Positions 44,539 through 52,152 of a stretch of DNA of 52,356 nt are shown piece by piece. A model generated the notes under the pieces. That model was not told the origin of the DNA and searched no databases. It saw only the letters and a program-made list of their open reading frames with translations. The stretch's first letter is position 1, and every line of letters begins with the position of its first letter. The DNA is from a virus, in the IMG/VR virus record IMGVR_UViG_3300021959_000062, positions 1 through 52,356 of that record. One strand, 5' to 3'. A program made the position numbers and the translations under genes.

Positions 44539-46704
44539 CTAATTTTTAAGTAGACAATAAAAAGAAGCTTTAGCCTGTTTTTGATCATCAACAGTAAGAT
44601 CTTTATTTAATTCGGAAGCCAACTGTCTTAACCATACACTATAAGTCGTCAAGTGTTGATTATCTAAATTATTTAATTTCTCATGCACATATTGTTTATT
44701 GATTGTGCAAAATGGTGTGCTATTGAAAAGTATACTGCTTTTAATATTTTCAAGCTCTTTAGATTGATCACTACCTAAACTCCTGAGATTTCTTTTCCCA
44801 TAGAAATCAAGCAATATTGGGTTGATAATTTCGCTAATTGTGTCCTGCGCAGCTGATGCCCAGAGTTGTAAAGACGCTCCTGTTTGTGGTTTGAAAGTGC
44901 GTTCTTTTCGCTGTTCTTTGTCTTTAGAGTTTTTAGGTCTACCTTGCTGCGGTTCACCAGGCAAAGACTCTGGCGAGTCTTTTGCCAACTTTGTTGGTTT
45001 AAAGGCTTGCCGCATTTCGAGTGAACTTTTTTCTCCATCTTTCTTTGGATCTAATTCTAGTCCAACTTCGCTCGGAGTAGCTACTCCGCTTTGTAAAGCT
45101 ATTTTCTTGAGAGAGTTTTCTGGCTGTGGATCATGATAAGGGCTAGATTTAGCTATCATTCTATCCGACTTCCTTTCTCTCTTTTCTCTGTTGAGTCTAA
45201 TCTTTTCCATGTCTGGATCAAAGCCGAATCGTTTTTGTAATAATTCATCTGAGATAAGACTTCTGTCAGCTAACTGTATAAGTAATGATTTCTCACTTTC
45301 CTCATTACTAAGATCCATTCTGTCAAATTCAATCTTTGCTGGTTTTTGAAAACCCATAGCTTTTTGTACTAATCTTATTTCTTCATTCCAAAATTCAATC
45401 AATACATCTCTGCCATATTGAAGTCTTTGTGTAAGTGTCTTGAGACTGATAAAGTTATTGGTAGTTCCAGAAGCTCCAAATGTTCCGGTTAGAGTCGGAG
45501 GAATACCTAAGCCAGCATAAACGCTATTTAAATGAGGAGTGTATTTACCCTCACCTAAGAATTGATGTACACTAGTTCTACTTTCTAATAACTCAATGTC
45601 TGGACCCCAAACTAAATCCATTGTTCCTCCACCTACATTATTTCCAAGGATACCTGCTAGCTTTGCAGCCGCTGCTTTGGTTGGAGCTATCTTGTGTTCG
45701 AGACTACCTAATTTAAAAATTCTAATATTAGAAATAGCACCATCTAGTGCTGCCATATCTGCAAGTTTTAATTTTTCGATTACGGTGATATCATCCATAA
45801 TAGAATAGATCATTGGAAAAGCCCATCTTTGCCAATCGTCTTTCTTATAGTGGAATACTCTAACCTTTTGTGGATTAAGAGGATAATTCTTTCTGCTTTT
45901 AGCTGCCTCTAAAATCTCATCAGGTAGTTGAGCTACTACTTCTTTTTCTGCATCACTTTTAGGAGAATTAATAGTCTTGCGTAAGGCTGCTGGTAAAATT
46001 AATTCATATCGTTTATCTACAACAAAAGAAGATAATGAACCTGCGGAAACTTCGACATATACAGGATCAATAAAAGTATATTTCCAAGGAATTTCTCTTT
46101 TATCTACATCTGTATTGTCAAGCGTATCAATAAGCAAATCTGCATTAGCACTAGTCTTATACATTTTTTCTGCTGTTTTTAAAGTCAACTTACCTGTTTG
46201 ACGATTAACAACAACATTACCACTCTTGTAAAGATTATTAAGAAATCTTTCGCTTCTTTCTTTGCCTCCACACTTCTCAAACCATTTTCTATAAAAGCGT
46301 TCAATTCTTTTATTTTGATGAACAATACGGATACCTTGTGCTCCAAAGTCTCCCATCAAATCAATAACATTTTTTACCAACCCTACTCTTTGATAAATAT
46401 CCTCAGCTTTTTTAAGAATAGCCTTAGCTTTTCTAGGTACAGCTTCGTCAGGTCTAAAAAAGTCATAATCAAGCTTGGTTAAGCCTGGACGACCAGATGT
46501 GTTAGTGTCTAGATTAGAATAGTCTAAACCTCGTCGTCTTGAACCTTGAGAATGCTCGATAGCAGTATATTCAGACATAGATTCTGAAGATTTACTTAAA
46601 GCCTCTTGCTTAGAAGATAGGTCATCACCCCATGTAACATAGGCTTCTTCGCCTTCTAGAGATTGATCTGGAATGGCGTCACTTTTTGGATATTTTTTTG
46701 TCAT
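44539..46704 (-). CDS. Portal protein
   Basis: The 721-aa product lies between terminase and protease-scaffold. An N-terminal charged segment is followed by the portal core: AKAILKKAEDIYQRVGLVKN, then RFYRKWFEKCGGKE, YKSGNVVVNRQTGKLTLKT, KVRVFHYKKDDWQRWAFPMI and LGIPPTLTGTFGASGTTNNF. The dodecameric ring at one capsid vertex is the docking site for terminase and neck. The C-terminal 200 residues are low-complexity, K/S/P-rich, then helical. It is longer than many portals, mainly because of the tails. No strong Shine-Dalgarno is seen before the ATG at 46704. Confidence 0.92.
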   Translation of the reverse strand: MTKKYPKSDAIPDQSLEGEEAYVTWGDDLSSKQEALSKSSESMSEYTAIEHSQGSRRRGLDYSNLDTNTSGRPGLTKLDYDFFRPDEAVPRKAKAILKKAEDIYQRVGLVKNVIDLMGDFGAQGIRIVHQNKRIERFYRKWFEKCGGKERSERFLNNLYKSGNVVVNRQTGKLTLKTAEKMYKTSANADLLIDTLDNTDVDKREIPWKYTFIDPVYVEVSAGSLSSFVVDKRYELILPAALRKTINSPKSDAEKEVVAQLPDEILEAAKSRKNYPLNPQKVRVFHYKKDDWQRWAFPMIYSIMDDITVIEKLKLADMAALDGAISNIRIFKLGSLEHKIAPTKAAAAKLAGILGNNVGGGTMDLVWGPDIELLESRTSVHQFLGEGKYTPHLNSVYAGLGIPPTLTGTFGASGTTNNFISLKTLTQRLQYGRDVLIEFWNEEIRLVQKAMGFQKPAKIEFDRMDLSNEESEKSLLIQLADRSLISDELLQKRFGFDPDMEKIRLNREKRERKSDRMIAKSSPYHDPQPENSLKKIALQSGVATPSEVGLELDPKKDGEKSSLEMRQAFKPTKLAKDSPESLPGEPQQGRPKNSKDKEQRKERTFKPQTGASLQLWASAAQDTISEIINPILLDFYGKRNLRSLGSDQSKELENIKSSILFNSTPFCTINKQYVHEKLNNLDNQHLTTYSVWLRQLASELNKDLTVDDQKQAKASFYCLLKN

Positions 46705-46719
46705 ATTATATTTTAACCG

Positions 46720-46741
46720 TAATAGGATTGCAATGCTATTA
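46720..46741. repeat. 22-bp imperfect palindrome between terminase and portal genes
   Basis: The arms TAATAG and CTATTA flank a perfect 8-bp palindrome ATTGCAAT; only one symmetric pair is mismatched. It fills much of the 53-base gap and has no T-tract on the minus strand, so it looks more like an operator or RNA hairpin than a terminator. Confidence 0.75.
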
Positions 46742-46757
46742 GTTTATAATACACTTT

Positions 46758-48791
46758 TTATCTGTAAATGCCAGTATAAAAATCATCGTTAGCATCATTT
46801 GTAAACCATTCTGGTCCTTTATACATATCTCCCTCTTGTTTTATAATGTCTTGTCTATTACCTCCAATAACATCATAGTTAGGAGCCGCTAATTTTTGCC
46901 TTGTTTGACGAGCAAGCATATTAGCTATTACTAAAGAACTATATCTATCTTTTCTTAATCTGCCCTTTTTACCATTATGCATTTTTACTTCTGGAGTATC
47001 CCATCTATCCCTAGCTCCTGCTCCAGTACTAGTCTGACTCATTACTACTGTGGTAAGCTCATTCTTAAGATCTTCTAGTTCTAATATACATTCACTTAGA
47101 TTATCATATAATGGAGTTAAGTCTACTTCCATAATATCCTTGCCTTCTTTATCTAGAGCTAAACCTAGTGTTAATTGATCAAATCTAGGAAACAATAATA
47201 CTCTATCTTCAAAGTCTTTTCTTAATCCATGATTGGCTTGTGCTGTCCAATCTGCCTTAGCAAACTGAATAAGTTCTAAAATATGTAGTCCTACTTGAGA
47301 ATCTGTATCTTTAGTTTTATCGTAATTAATTGTAGGCCAGATTAGGTGTTCTCCACTTTCTAAATTTCTAGGGTCATGTAAAGCCTCTTCAATAGCTACG
47401 CCACCACCCTGAGCATCCATGCCAATTACCTTTGGAGGAAAGGTTTTCATTAGATTACGGATCTTCCTTGCACAAAAACCATAGAAATCATGCTCATTAA
47501 CTAATCCTGTTTTTTGTCTTTCTTTAAAATTACTTCGATTAGTAGTCCACGAATAAACTATTCTACTATGATCTTCATGTAATTCTAGAATTATAATACT
47601 GAAATTATCTTTTTCTGAAGCTGGATCGATTCCATATATATATTGATGATTAGGATTCCCTGCGATAACAGCATCGAAGATAATTGGTTTATCATTAATA
47701 ACCACTGGGTTATCCTCTTTAACAACACAAGACTCTATGAGACTGCGTTTAAAGAATCCATCGCTGTCTTTTGTGAAACATGCAGCATATTCCATATTGT
47801 ATATACCGGTATGAATTGTAGCTTTAGCTCTAGCCACCTGCTTATCATCCATGAAACCTTTGGGAATTAATTCATATGGAACTCTGATAATACTGTAATC
47901 ATCCCAGTTAAAATTATCAGGAACTTCTCCTTTGAATAATTCTTCTAATTTATGCTTGTCGCCCTGACTCTCTATAATCCCTTTATATCTCCTCCAATAC
48001 TGAGCAAAGTGTTTAAAGCTATAATCTGCTGTGCCCGTTATAATAGCCTGATTACCCATTTTCTTTTCTAGGGTATCAAACTGCTCATTCCATAAACCAG
48101 CATCCTTCAGAGCCTTCTTACGAGCTTCCTCCTTGACATTCTGAATAGGACTAGCAGATACCGCAGCAAAACCAGCAACAACTGTTTCATATATATCAGG
48201 AGATATTGATGCGAATTCGTCAGCGATAATAATATGTGCTCTAAGACCTCGGATCTTGCTGCCATCACCCATAGGAACCGCAATGGTCCAACTATCACCA
48301 AGTCGTATCGTACACCTATCTACATCTCTTCTCGGCCCATCTTCGTTCCCTGTAAAGATGCTCCTTAAGATCGGACTGTTCCTCCATATTGTTTCCATAT
48401 ATTCAAAGATAATCTTACTCTGTCTGAATGCAGCACCTACAATTACGATTTTCGTACCTGGAGTAAAAGTACATTTTAATATGGCATATAAAGCCATAAG
48501 AAAGGATTTACCCCAACCACGAGAAGCTATATACATAGGGAAGGGTCGGTGCCAAAATTCTTGTAATATAACACACTGCATAGGATGTAGTTCTATATTA
48601 AATAATAGCTTGCAAGTCGCCCCCACATTATGAGGATCTCTTAATAGCTTCATCAGATGCATATCTGGATTTTCAATTTCTTCCTCGGTCCTATTAATCA
48701 TAGGATTATTTGGAATTACAATTTTTGATAAATCACCTAGACCTAGCCAGGCATCATCAAACGTCTGATTTGGGTTGTCCGTATAACTCAT
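46758..48791 (-). CDS. Terminase large subunit
   Basis: This 677-aa packaging motor has an ATPase domain with Walker A SRGWGKS (residues 90-96), Walker B IIIADE (187-192) and a probable coupling motif ITGTAD near residue 251. The nuclease domain has acidic motifs YGIDPASEKD (about 386-395) and VIGMDAQGGG (about 455-464). It cuts concatemeric DNA and drives it into the prohead through the portal. The start at 48791 overlaps the ERCC4-type gene by 35 bases, with GAGAAAG upstream. The domain layout and length fit the family; no domain is missing. Confidence 0.95.
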   Translation of the reverse strand: MSYTDNPNQTFDDAWLGLGDLSKIVIPNNPMINRTEEEIENPDMHLMKLLRDPHNVGATCKLLFNIELHPMQCVILQEFWHRPFPMYIASRGWGKSFLMALYAILKCTFTPGTKIVIVGAAFRQSKIIFEYMETIWRNSPILRSIFTGNEDGPRRDVDRCTIRLGDSWTIAVPMGDGSKIRGLRAHIIIADEFASISPDIYETVVAGFAAVSASPIQNVKEEARKKALKDAGLWNEQFDTLEKKMGNQAIITGTADYSFKHFAQYWRRYKGIIESQGDKHKLEELFKGEVPDNFNWDDYSIIRVPYELIPKGFMDDKQVARAKATIHTGIYNMEYAACFTKDSDGFFKRSLIESCVVKEDNPVVINDKPIIFDAVIAGNPNHQYIYGIDPASEKDNFSIIILELHEDHSRIVYSWTTNRSNFKERQKTGLVNEHDFYGFCARKIRNLMKTFPPKVIGMDAQGGGVAIEEALHDPRNLESGEHLIWPTINYDKTKDTDSQVGLHILELIQFAKADWTAQANHGLRKDFEDRVLLFPRFDQLTLGLALDKEGKDIMEVDLTPLYDNLSECILELEDLKNELTTVVMSQTSTGAGARDRWDTPEVKMHNGKKGRLRKDRYSSLVIANMLARQTRQKLAAPNYDVIGGNRQDIIKQEGDMYKGPEWFTNDANDDFYTGIYR

Positions 48792-49236
48792 ACATCTTTC
48801 TCATAAGTGCTAAGGCCATCTTCTCTGCGTTGGCAGCATCACCGCAGAATAATATTTTAACGTTGTGCAGTAGCTGGAGCTCATTTAGGTGTTTGAGAAT
48901 AAATTTAGGAGATATTCTTAATTTACTCCACATACGTTTGGGTACTGTAGATCCTACTGGATATCTTAATATGTCTTCTAGGTTAAATTCAAATAGTAAG
49001 AAGGCATGTTGTACTTTAGATAGTCTTTCTACTACGTCTTTAAAGCGCTTTTCGGTTATATTATTAGCAAACTCACTAACGCTGCCTTTTCGTTCAATGC
49101 AGAAGAATTCTTGTAAACCCTCTAGGGAATAGTCACCTGTATCTAATTTAGCTACAGTTTTCTCCATTTTATTGAATTCCCACGGTTGCTGTTCTCTCGT
49201 GTCTACTATTATTTTAAAATTACTGAAGTCTATCAT
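48757..49236 (-). CDS. ERCC4/XPF-type nuclease
   Basis: The 159-aa protein carries the family's active-site series: VDTREQ (residues 11-16), TGDYSLEG (33-40) and IERKGSVSEF (47-56), matching the GD...ERK nuclease core. XPF-type nucleases cut branched DNA or single/double-strand junctions. There is no helicase or HhH domain, so it is a minimal nuclease. It overlaps both the HNH gene upstream (17 bases) and the terminase gene downstream (35 bases). A role in resolving replication or packaging intermediates is inferred from that context. Confidence 0.88.
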   Translation of the reverse strand: MIDFSNFKIIVDTREQQPWEFNKMEKTVAKLDTGDYSLEGLQEFFCIERKGSVSEFANNITEKRFKDVVERLSKVQHAFLLFEFNLEDILRYPVGSTVPKRMWSKLRISPKFILKHLNELQLLHNVKILFCGDAANAEKMALALMRKMYELYGQPKSDV

Positions 49237-49492
49237 GGGCTAGTATTTTGAGAAATACAGCTTCATAATTGTCTTCCATACCTTGGATTTGTTTATGGTG
49301 TCGTCTGCAAAGAGTTATGCCGTTATTAGGGTCAAATCTTAATCCGGGGTAATGGGCCCATGTTTTAATGTGGTGAGCATTCAAGCCTCCTCTGGCTCTA
49401 CAGTTAGGCCATCGACATTTGAAACCATCTCTCTTGTATACTTCTTTTCTCCATTTCTTGTAATTTGGGTCTTGGAAGTTTCGTTGTGCCAT
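49220..49492 (-). CDS. HNH endonuclease
   Basis: The 90-aa protein has the HNH core with zinc ligands Cys26, Cys31 and Cys62 region, NAHHIKTWAHYPGLRFDPNN around His40-41 and Asn56-57, and LCRRHH with His65-66. Small HNH proteins next to terminases are known to assist packaging cleavage in HK97-like phages. It lies upstream of the ERCC4-type and large terminase genes in one overlapping block. A homing endonuclease is less likely because it is a normally spaced operon member. Confidence 0.9.
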   Translation of the reverse strand: MAQRNFQDPNYKKWRKEVYKRDGFKCRWPNCRARGGLNAHHIKTWAHYPGLRFDPNNGITLCRRHHKQIQGMEDNYEAVFLKILAHDRLQ

Positions 49493-49495
49493 TTC

Positions 49496-50476
49496 TTAAC
49501 TTTCTAACATATCTTGTATTAAGCCTTCAAAAGTCACCTGTGGATACCAGCCTAAATTGTTATTAGCCAATGTTGGATCTCCACATAGATACTCAACTTC
49601 TGCGGGTCTAAATAAATCAGGATCAATCTCTACATGATCCTCTGGGTTTAAATGTACACTTTTAAATGCTAAATGTAAAAATTCTTGTACGCTATGTGTT
49701 TCACCAGTTGCGATGACATAATCCTTCGGGGTTTCTTGTTGAAGCATCATCCACATGGCTCGGACGTAATCCTTGGCATGTCCCCAATCTCGATGAGCTG
49801 CTAAGTTACCTAGTTTTAGTTTAGGAAAGTCTGGTGACTTGCCACTAGCTATATAGTCTTTAATCCATTTCACAATCTTCTGGGTTACAAAGTTTTCACC
49901 TCTTCGGGGGCTTTCATGATTAAATAATATACCACAACAAGCAAACATATCATAAGCACTACGGTATATTTCTATCATATTATGAGCTGCTAGTTTAGCG
50001 ATTCCGTAGGGACTTTGTGGCAACATTTCAGTTTGTTCATTCTGATATTGTTTACCATTTTTTTGAGTAGAATAATTACGACCAAACATTTCACTGGTAC
50101 TAGCTTGATAGAGTTTAGTATGTGGGGAATAATGTCTAATGCCTTCTAAGATATTTGTAACACCAATAGTATTAATTTCAAAGGTAGTAGACGGTTGTTT
50201 AAAACTGGTGCCAACATGGGATTGTGCAGCAAGATTATAGAATTCATCTGGTTGGTATTTTTGTATAGTTTGATAAACTCCACTGGGATCAGTTAGGTCA
50301 AATTCTGTAAGTATAAAATTAGGATCGTCTAATAGGTGAGATACTCTTTCTAGATTATTAGTGGATGAACGGCGCCTACATGCTATTACGGTATAATTAG
50401 ATTGTAATAATAATTCACTTAAGTATGATCCATCTTGTCCTGTGATACCTGTTACAATAGCAGTCTGTTTACTCAT
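49496..50476 (-). CDS. gmd: GDP-mannose 4,6-dehydratase
   Basis: The 326-aa short-chain dehydrogenase-like enzyme converts GDP-D-mannose to GDP-4-keto-6-deoxy-D-mannose, the first step to GDP-fucose, GDP-rhamnose and GDP-perosamine. The NADP-binding motif is TGITGQDGSYL (Gly10-Gly16). Catalytic residues are in STSEMFG (Thr127, Glu129) and SPYGIAK (Tyr157, Lys161). Further signatures are NHESPRRGENFVTQKI and LGNLAAHRDWGHAKDYVRAM. It is slightly short for the family, without visible loss of motifs. It overlaps the terminase small-subunit candidate by 8 bases, so it belongs to the late operon. No epimerase/reductase partner is in the window. Confidence 0.95.
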   Translation of the reverse strand: MSKQTAIVTGITGQDGSYLSELLLQSNYTVIACRRRSSTNNLERVSHLLDDPNFILTEFDLTDPSGVYQTIQKYQPDEFYNLAAQSHVGTSFKQPSTTFEINTIGVTNILEGIRHYSPHTKLYQASTSEMFGRNYSTQKNGKQYQNEQTEMLPQSPYGIAKLAAHNMIEIYRSAYDMFACCGILFNHESPRRGENFVTQKIVKWIKDYIASGKSPDFPKLKLGNLAAHRDWGHAKDYVRAMWMMLQQETPKDYVIATGETHSVQEFLHLAFKSVHLNPEDHVEIDPDLFRPAEVEYLCGDPTLANNNLGWYPQVTFEGLIQDMLES

Positions 50477-51311
50477 CTGTCTTTTCCTTAACTGTTTCTG
50501 GGGTTAGTAGTGGAGTGTCTACTTCTCCATCTTGATAGGTATGATATTCACTAAGATTTTTGACCTGTTGTTCCACAGCCATGTTCATAATTTCCATCTC
50601 TCGTCCTTCTTTTTCTCTGATCTCTTCGTCTTCTAGCATACGAATCAATCCGATCCAACTGCTTTTACCATCCTCGATACGTTTAATACGCTGTTCTCTG
50701 GTTGCTTTTAAATCTTTACTGATCTTTTGTTGCTCGTTTAAAAGCTTTGTATATTCATTGGTATAATTGGCTATACTATTACGAGCGAAGCTCAATTGAG
50801 TTTCTAGGTTGGCTAATTTGGGTCCGTCTCGTACGTCTTCTGGTAATTTATATTCTCTATCTACTTCTTCTTGTAATTTTTCAGTGTCAGCTATGTGGCG
50901 TTTCCGTTCCTTCATAGATCTATTGATAAGAATATCTATAGTTATAAATTGTTTAATTTGTAATTCTTCTGCTGGTAATACGTCTTCTCTGAATTGCTTA
51001 ACCAAACCAATCCATGTATCTTCAAAGTATTGTAGTTCTCCTGTGGATTCATCAAACTGCTTTGTTATTTCTATCCAGAAAGTTTTAGCATGTAATTTTT
51101 GTCGTAATGTTCTATCATTTTCTTGTTCGTCTTTAGATTGTATACCTATTTTAGATTCAGTTACGTATCTTTGTACGGGCTTAACAGTTCTATTTAAAGC
51201 CTCTGCTATTTGTTCTATGGATAGAGTTCCTATGTTGTCTCTAATAAATTCTTGTTCCTCTAGTCCTAATTGTCCACGTTTGCGTGGTGCCTTTTTAGAA
51301 GTCATAGCCAT
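50469..51311 (-). CDS. Probable terminase small subunit
   Basis: The 280-aa protein has an N-terminal helix-turn-helix (LSIEQIAEALNRTVKPVQRY, residues 30-49) after a basic tail, followed by long charged helices (about 130-260), including a probable coiled coil near 165-210. This suits a DNA-recognising small terminase that binds pac/cos sites and oligomerises. It is upstream of the large terminase, though three nuclease or enzyme genes lie between. It overlaps the sigma-factor gene (17 bases) and gmd. A transcription regulator is the main alternative. Confidence 0.65.
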   Translation of the reverse strand: MAMTSKKAPRKRGQLGLEEQEFIRDNIGTLSIEQIAEALNRTVKPVQRYVTESKIGIQSKDEQENDRTLRQKLHAKTFWIEITKQFDESTGELQYFEDTWIGLVKQFREDVLPAEELQIKQFITIDILINRSMKERKRHIADTEKLQEEVDREYKLPEDVRDGPKLANLETQLSFARNSIANYTNEYTKLLNEQQKISKDLKATREQRIKRIEDGKSSWIGLIRMLEDEEIREKEGREMEIMNMAVEQQVKNLSEYHTYQDGEVDTPLLTPETVKEKTDE

Positions 51312-51963
51312 GTTCTTTCAGTATGGTTTTAATACATTCTAGTAATTTGTTAAGATGATTTTTATAAATCTTATCTCCATATTTTAATTTAAGATATGTT
51401 GGTCTAAATTGTGCAGGAATGTTTTCATCAAGTATTTTTAAAACTTGTTTGTTGGATACTATTTCTAATATTGAGTCATGGCTGGCTAATTTGGATATAC
51501 TGACATTTTGTTCTTTAAGGTCTTCTATTCCTACGGGTTTCATAATATTCTTTTTATTGGTATTACGATTATTCCATGTATGATATTCTTCGCAATTAGT
51601 TTTGTCATCATATTCATTACATTGATTTGTGGATGTAGCACAATGAGCATCATAAAAAACACAAGATAGACAAGGTTTGTCGGGTCTTTGATAATTATCA
51701 CGCTTATAATTAAATAATCTATTTCTTACATGTGTCCAAAGAAAATTTTCTAATGGACGTTTGTTATCATATTTTTCTAGTCCTTCTAATGCAAAAATAG
51801 CAGCTTGCTGCTTCATGTCTTCATAACTATGATATCCGAATTTAAATTTATGTCCAAGTCTCTTGCTTATGTTTTCTAATACTACTAAAAATTCTTGTTC
51901 TGATACTCCGTTAGCTAGCGTCGTCGTCTTCTTTTTGTGTTTCGTGATTTTCTTTTTGCTCAT
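51295..51963 (-). CDS. Sigma-70-like RNA polymerase factor, late-type
   Basis: The 222-aa protein has a sigma region-2-like segment at about residues 43-93 (FGYHSYEDMKQQAAIFALEG, then YDNKRPLENFLWTHVRNRLF and NYKRDNYQRP). A cluster Cys98, Cys101, Cys108, Cys115, Cys124 and His128 follows, possibly a zinc site. The C-terminal third is helical (VSNKQVLKILDENIPAQFRP) and may replace region 4. T4 gp55 is a known phage analogue that directs polymerase to late promoters. It lies second in the operon driven by the consensus promoter at 52109-52136. Confidence 0.85.
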   Translation of the reverse strand: MSKKKITKHKKKTTTLANGVSEQEFLVVLENISKRLGHKFKFGYHSYEDMKQQAAIFALEGLEKYDNKRPLENFLWTHVRNRLFNYKRDNYQRPDKPCLSCVFYDAHCATSTNQCNEYDDKTNCEEYHTWNNRNTNKKNIMKPVGIEDLKEQNVSISKLASHDSILEIVSNKQVLKILDENIPAQFRPTYLKLKYGDKIYKNHLNKLLECIKTILKEHGYDF

Positions 51964-52075
51964 GTAATAATTCAGCGATAGCCTTGCCCTCTGGTTTGTT
52001 TAAATCATCCGTGACGTCTATGGATCCTGAAGCCTTAACTTCCAGAATGGAATCAATGTTTTTTATATCAGTCAT
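51911..52075 (-). CDS. Small acidic 54-aa protein, first gene of the late/packaging operon
   Basis: The frame starts at ATG 52073-52075 (MTDIKNIDSILEVKASGSID) and ends at TAA 51911-51913 after an acidic tail (ETQKEDDDAS). It overlaps the sigma-factor start by 53 bases, in a different frame. GAGG lies upstream of the ATG. No family was recognised; a partner or regulator of the sigma factor is possible from the overlap. Confidence in it being real comes from promoter, ribosome site and overlap. Confidence 0.7.
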   Translation of the reverse strand: MTDIKNIDSILEVKASGSIDVTDDLNKPEGKAIAELLHEQKENHETQKEDDDAS

Positions 52076-52108
52076 TTTTATCTTGCCTCAATTGTAAAAA
52101 TTTCTATT

Positions 52109-52136
52109 ATTATATTAAAGATACACGATTTGTCAA
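52109..52136 (-). promoter_or_regulatory. Consensus sigma70 promoter
   Basis: On the minus strand TTGACA (52131-52136) and TATAAT (52109-52114), separated by 16 bases, match both bacterial consensus hexamers perfectly. A start near 52102 would leave a leader of about 27 bases before the 54-aa gene. Host RNA polymerase should recognise it without phage factors. Confidence 0.88.
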
Positions 52137-52152
52137 CTTTAAAGGCATAAAT

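Noticed and set aside
49220-49492. HNH gene as a free-standing homing endonuclease
   Set aside because: It is in frame with operon organisation, overlaps its neighbour, and sits beside terminase as in known packaging helpers; no intron or interrupted gene was seen.
52092-52118. Plus-strand promoter for the divergent gene
   Set aside because: TTGTAA followed by TATTAA has a 15-base spacer and poor match; too weak to claim, though some promoter must exist.
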